DNA of 18,568 nucleotides from Pseudomonadota bacterium (lineage in GTDB: Bacteria > Pseudomonadota > Alphaproteobacteria > Elsterales > Elsteraceae). Shown piece by piece: positions 16,083 to 18,568 of this stretch. The translations under genes were made by a program, and so were the position numbers. Position 1 is the first letter of the stretch, and every line of letters begins with the position of its first letter. The stretch covers positions 1 through 18,568 of the forward strand of contig JACQAI010000393.1 in NCBI GenBank assembly GCA_016195115.1, in the 5' to 3' direction. Below the pieces are notes generated by a model. The model was not told the origin of the DNA, made no database searches, and saw only the letters and a list, made by a program, of their open reading frames with translations.

Positions 16083-16100
16083 GATACCGAATTATGACAG
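16083..16100 (-). promoter_or_regulatory. Possible Pho box upstream of ugpB (weak)
   Basis: Read towards ugpB the sequence is CTGTCAT-AATT-CGGTATC. The first half is a perfect PhoB half-site (CTGTCAT) with the correct 4-base spacer. The second half matches at only three of seven positions. ugp operons are PhoB-regulated in E. coli, and the site is about 60-75 bases before the ugpB start, a reasonable place. I see no convincing -10 at the expected distance. Suggestive only. Confidence 0.3.
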
Positions 16101-16151
16101 TCTCCCCTTGCCGCCGCCGGCCCGCAAGGGGGGCCGCGCAAGGGGGCTGTC
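16096..16151. repeat. Nested, competing inverted repeats in the ugpB / ygjP-like divergent gap
   Basis: CCCCTTGC (16104-16111) can pair with GCAAGGGG at 16124-16131 (12-base loop). Alternatively it can pair with a second copy of GCAAGGGG at 16138-16145. The second pairing is extended by GACAG (16096-16100) and CTGTC (16147-16151). The two folds exclude each other. The element lies in the 158-base region between divergent genes and would be in the 5' leader of whichever gene is transcribed through it. It may be a dispersed repeat remnant or a leader control element; the sequence alone does not decide. Confidence 0.6.
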
Positions 16152-16182
16152 GGGCCGCCGCGGACGTGCTATCACGGATCAA

Positions 16183-16926
16183 ATGCCCGTCAGACGTCCC
16201 TTGAAAGCGCTGCTGGCGCCGCGGCGATCGATGCCCGCGACGGTGGTGGTCGTGACCTCGGTCGGCCCGATCGAGATCGCGGTGCGCGCGAGCCCGCGGG
16301 CCAGCCGGGTGTCGCTCAAATTCGACCCGGCGGACGACGGTTTCGAGCTGGTGGTGCCGCCGCGCGCCTCGATCAAGCAGGCGCTCGGCTTCGCGCAGCA
16401 GCACGCCGGCTGGCTGGCGGCGCGGCTCAAGGACCTGCCGCCGCGGGTGCCGTTCGCGCCCGGCTCGGTGGTGCCGATCCTCGGCCAATCCTACTGGATC
16501 CGGCATTTCGGCGACCGCGGCCCACCGGTGTTCGTCAAGGACGGCGAGCTGTTGGTGTCAGGCGCGTCCGAGCACCTCGCCCGGCGCATCCAGGACTTCC
16601 TGCGCGCCCGCGCCCGCGCCGAGATCGTGCCGCGCGCCTTCGCGCTGGCCGGCAAGCTCGGCCGCAAGGTGCGGCGCGTCACCCTGCGCGATCCCAAGAC
16701 CCGCTGGGGCAGCTGCGCCGCCAACGGCGACCTGGCGTTCTCCTGGCGGCTGGTGCTGGCGCCCGAGCACGTCATGACCTACGTGATCGCCCACGAGGTC
16801 GCGCACTTGGCCGAGATGAACCACAGCAAGCGCTTCTGGGCCACGGTCGACCGCCTGATGCCCGACGCCGAGCGTTCCAAGGCCTGGCTCAAGCGCCACG
16901 GCAAGTCGCTGCTGCGCTACGGCTGA
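16183..16926 (+). CDS. YgjP/WrbI-like zinc metal-dependent protein (M48-like, DUF45)
   Basis: A 247-residue soluble protein of the DUF45/YgjP family. The N-terminal half is beta-rich (R39 to about P60, RASRVSLKF and ELVVPPRAS). The C-terminal half carries the TRWGSC motif (174-179) and the metal site HEVAH (204-208), followed by EMNHSKRFW (211-219), where H214 is a likely third ligand. The family was first taken for peptidases; E. coli YgjP has been described as a UTP pyrophosphatase, so substrate is left open. The ATG at 16183 is preferred: one 75 bases upstream lies inside the GC-rich hairpins. An ATG at 16231 is also possible. The 3' end overlaps the convergent penicillin-binding protein gene by 10 bases. 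Confidence 0.85.
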   Translation: MPVRRPLKALLAPRRSMPATVVVVTSVGPIEIAVRASPRASRVSLKFDPADDGFELVVPPRASIKQALGFAQQHAGWLAARLKDLPPRVPFAPGSVVPILGQSYWIRHFGDRGPPVFVKDGELLVSGASEHLARRIQDFLRARARAEIVPRAFALAGKLGRKVRRVTLRDPKTRWGSCAANGDLAFSWRLVLAPEHVMTYVIAHEVAHLAEMNHSKRFWATVDRLMPDAERSKAWLKRHGKSLLRYG

Positions 16927-18568
16927 GCGGCGGCTGGTCTCGCCGGTCCGGCCGCGGCCGATTGGCTGGCCCCGATGGCGGCCTGCATGATCGCGTGCCA
17001 CAGGCGGGCCGGCAGGTCGCCGCCGGTGACCTTGTCCATCGCGGCATTGTCGTCGTTGCCGAACCACACCCCGGCGGTCAGACCGCCGGCGTAGCCGACA
17101 AACCATGCGTCGCGGTAGTCCTGGGTCGTGCCGGTCTTGCCGGCCGCCGGGATCGGCAGTTGGGCGGCCTTGCCGGTGCCGCGGCGCACCACTTCGCCGA
17201 GCAGCACGCCGGCTTCGCGCGCCACCTCTGGGGTCAGCACCCGGCCCGGCCCCGAGCCGGCGCGGCGCCACAACACGTGACCGGCGCGGTCGCGCACTTC
17301 GGCGATGCCGTAGGGCCACACCCCGATGCCGCCCGCCGCCACCGCGGCGTAGCTGCCGGTCAGCTCGAGCAGGCTGACCTCGCTGGTGCCGAGCGCGATC
17401 GACAGGTTGTCGGGGATCGGCGCCGTGATGCCGAGCCGGTGCGCCAGCGCGCTGACCCGCCGCATGCCGACCTGCTGAATCAGCCGCACGGTGGCGCTAT
17501 TGAGCGAGTTCGCCATGGCATCGGCGAGGCTCACCTCACCCAGATACCGGCCCTCGTAATTGTCGGGCGCCCAGCCGCCGACCCGGATCGGCGCGTCGAG
17601 CACGGTCGACGCCGGGGTCAGGCCGGCCTCGAGCGCGGCCAGGAAGGTGAACAGCTTGAACGACGAGCCGGGCTGGCGCAGCGCCGAGACGGCGCGGTTG
17701 AACTGGCTCTGCGCGTAGTCGCGGCCGCCGATCATGGCGCGCACCGCGCCGTCGCGCGCCAGCACCACGACCGCGGTCTGGTGGGCCTTGCGGCGCGTGC
17801 TCTCGGCCGCCATCAGGGTCGCGACCTGGGCCTCGGCGGCGCGCTGCAGGATCGGATCGAGGGTCGTCGCCACGACCAGGTCACGATCGCCGTAGTTGAC
17901 GAAGCCGGGCAGCTGGTCGGCAATCCAATCGGCGAAATAGTGGCCGGGGCGTTTGTCGGCGGCGCGCGCGATCGACACCATGTCGCGGCGGGCCGCCTCG
18001 GCCTGCTCGGCGGTCGCGTAGCCGGCGTCGACCATGGCGCCCAGCACGATGTCGGCGCGCGCCGCGGCAAGCCCCGGATCGCGCGCTGGGCTGTAGCGCA
18101 CCGGTGCCTTCAGGAGGCCGGCCAACACGGCGGCCTCGTGCAGGCTGACGCGGGTCGCCGGCTTGCCGAAATAGAGCCGCGCGGCGGCGTCGACGCCGTA
18201 GGCGCCGGCACCGAGATAGACCCGGTTGAGATAGATCGCGAGGATCTGGTCCTTCGAGTAGCGGTGCTCGAGCCAGAGCGCCAGCAGCACCTCCTGGACC
18301 TTGCGCTTGAAGCTTTTTTCGTTCGTCAAAAACAAGTTTTTGGCGACCTGCTGGGTCAAGGTGCTGCCGCCCTGCACGACCCGTCCGGCGCGGTGGTTGA
18401 CCCAGGCCGCGCGCACCAGCCCGATCACATCGACGCCGAAGTGGCGGTAGAAGCGGCGATCCTCGATCGCCTCGGACAACCAGGCGCGGTCCTCCGGGTC
18501 CTGGATGTGGCTCAGCTCGTACCCGGTCGTTCCCGAGTAGATCGCGCGCAGCCGCGCGATCGCGTCCG
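16917..18568 (-). CDS. Class A penicillin-binding protein, PBP1A type (partial, 5' end outside window)
   Basis: About 549 codons are visible; the frame stays open to base 18568, so the N-terminus and membrane anchor are missing. The enzyme polymerises and cross-links peptidoglycan in the periplasm. The glycosyltransferase (GT51) domain shows EDRRFYRHFGVD, QGGSTLTQQVAKN and the segment KVQEVLLALWLEHRYSKDQ then LGAGAYG. The transpeptidase domain shows the active-site SSFK (serine codon at 17664-17666), SLN (in NSLNSATVRL) and KTG (17130-17138). A TTG at 18477-18479 could be read as a start, but it falls within the conserved domain and the frame continues upstream. The C-terminus is Ala/Pro-rich. 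Whether it is mrcA or pbpC type cannot be fixed without the N-terminus; PBP1A is favoured. Confidence 0.92.
   Translation of the reverse strand, partial: DAIARLRAIYSGTTGYELSHIQDPEDRAWLSEAIEDRRFYRHFGVDVIGLVRAAWVNHRAGRVVQGGSTLTQQVAKNLFLTNEKSFKRKVQEVLLALWLEHRYSKDQILAIYLNRVYLGAGAYGVDAAARLYFGKPATRVSLHEAAVLAGLLKAPVRYSPARDPGLAAARADIVLGAMVDAGYATAEQAEAARRDMVSIARAADKRPGHYFADWIADQLPGFVNYGDRDLVVATTLDPILQRAAEAQVATLMAAESTRRKAHQTAVVVLARDGAVRAMIGGRDYAQSQFNRAVSALRQPGSSFKLFTFLAALEAGLTPASTVLDAPIRVGGWAPDNYEGRYLGEVSLADAMANSLNSATVRLIQQVGMRRVSALAHRLGITAPIPDNLSIALGTSEVSLLELTGSYAAVAAGGIGVWPYGIAEVRDRAGHVLWRRAGSGPGRVLTPEVAREAGVLLGEVVRRGTGKAAQLPIPAAGKTGTTQDYRDAWFVGYAGGLTAGVWFGNDDNAAMDKVTGGDLPARLWHAIMQAAIGASQSAAAGPARPAAAQP
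18327..18342. repeat. AT-rich perfect inverted repeat inside the PBP gene
   Basis: CAAAAAC-AA-GTTTTTG is a perfect 7-base inverted repeat. It sits in an AT-rich patch (about 18311-18342, with a T6 run and a T5 run) that stands out sharply from the surrounding GC-rich DNA. It encodes KNLFLTNEKSF of the glycosyltransferase domain using AAA, TTT and TTG codons that neighbouring genes avoid. It is seen directly; no function is claimed. Confidence 0.6.

Noticed and set aside
16108..16182. An upstream ATG giving the YgjP-like protein 25 more residues
   Set aside because: The extension runs through the GC-rich hairpin element, is Arg/Gly-rich and has no family similarity.
18477..18568. A TTG start making the PBP gene complete within the window
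   Set aside because: It begins inside the conserved glycosyltransferase domain, and the frame stays open beyond the window edge.

Overview
The window is high-GC proteobacterial DNA, most likely from an alphaproteobacterium. The gene families and layout (fix-type ccoNOQP-ccoGHIS, narHJI with a PpiC-type gene, a DUF2189 protein, a ugp transporter) support this, but no rRNA or tRNA is present to confirm it. Coding density is very high. Genes overlap by ATGA-type junctions or sit a few bases apart. I see no insertion sequence, phage gene, CRISPR array or tRNA.

Layout. (1) 1-3595, + strand: the 3' end of a respiratory nitrate reductase operon (narH end, narJ, narI), running into a PpiC/NifM-type peptidyl-prolyl isomerase gene and nnrS. 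(2) 3602-4614, - strand: a DUF2189 multi-pass membrane protein and a 70-residue two-helix membrane protein. (3) 4615-4745: a divergent control region with a near-perfect FNR/Anr box (TTGAT-CCAG-GTCAA). (4) 4746-11996, + strand: the cbb3 oxidase structural operon ccoNOQP and its assembly operon ccoGHIS. (5) 11993-16024, - strand: a complete ugp-type glycerol-3-phosphate ABC transporter operon in the order ugpB-ugpA-ugpE-ugpC, with a strong hairpin repeat between ugpB and ugpA. (6) 16183-16926, + strand: a YgjP/WrbI-like HExxH metal protein. (7) 16917-18568, - strand: a class A penicillin-binding protein (PBP1A type) that runs off the window.

How the genes fit together. Regions 1-4 form a low-oxygen respiration block. 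It combines nitrate reduction with its maturation factors, a nitric-oxide stress protein (NnrS), and a high-affinity cbb3 oxidase with copper and haem assembly factors, under an apparent FNR-type control site. Regions 5-7 are phosphate/glycerol-phosphate uptake and envelope housekeeping.

The most unusual signal is damage confined to about 1.9 kb in the middle. ccoI (the copper ATPase needed to build cbb3) is missing two internal blocks and is split over two reading frames. The neighbouring ugpC has an in-frame loss of about 70 residues that removes the Q-loop between Walker A and the LSGGQ signature. The other complete genes look full length. Two of the three joints have short sequences that could have served as direct-repeat endpoints. 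This is either real microdeletion damage or an assembly/sequencing fault, and reads across the joints would decide which. I did not identify a wholly new multi-gene system.
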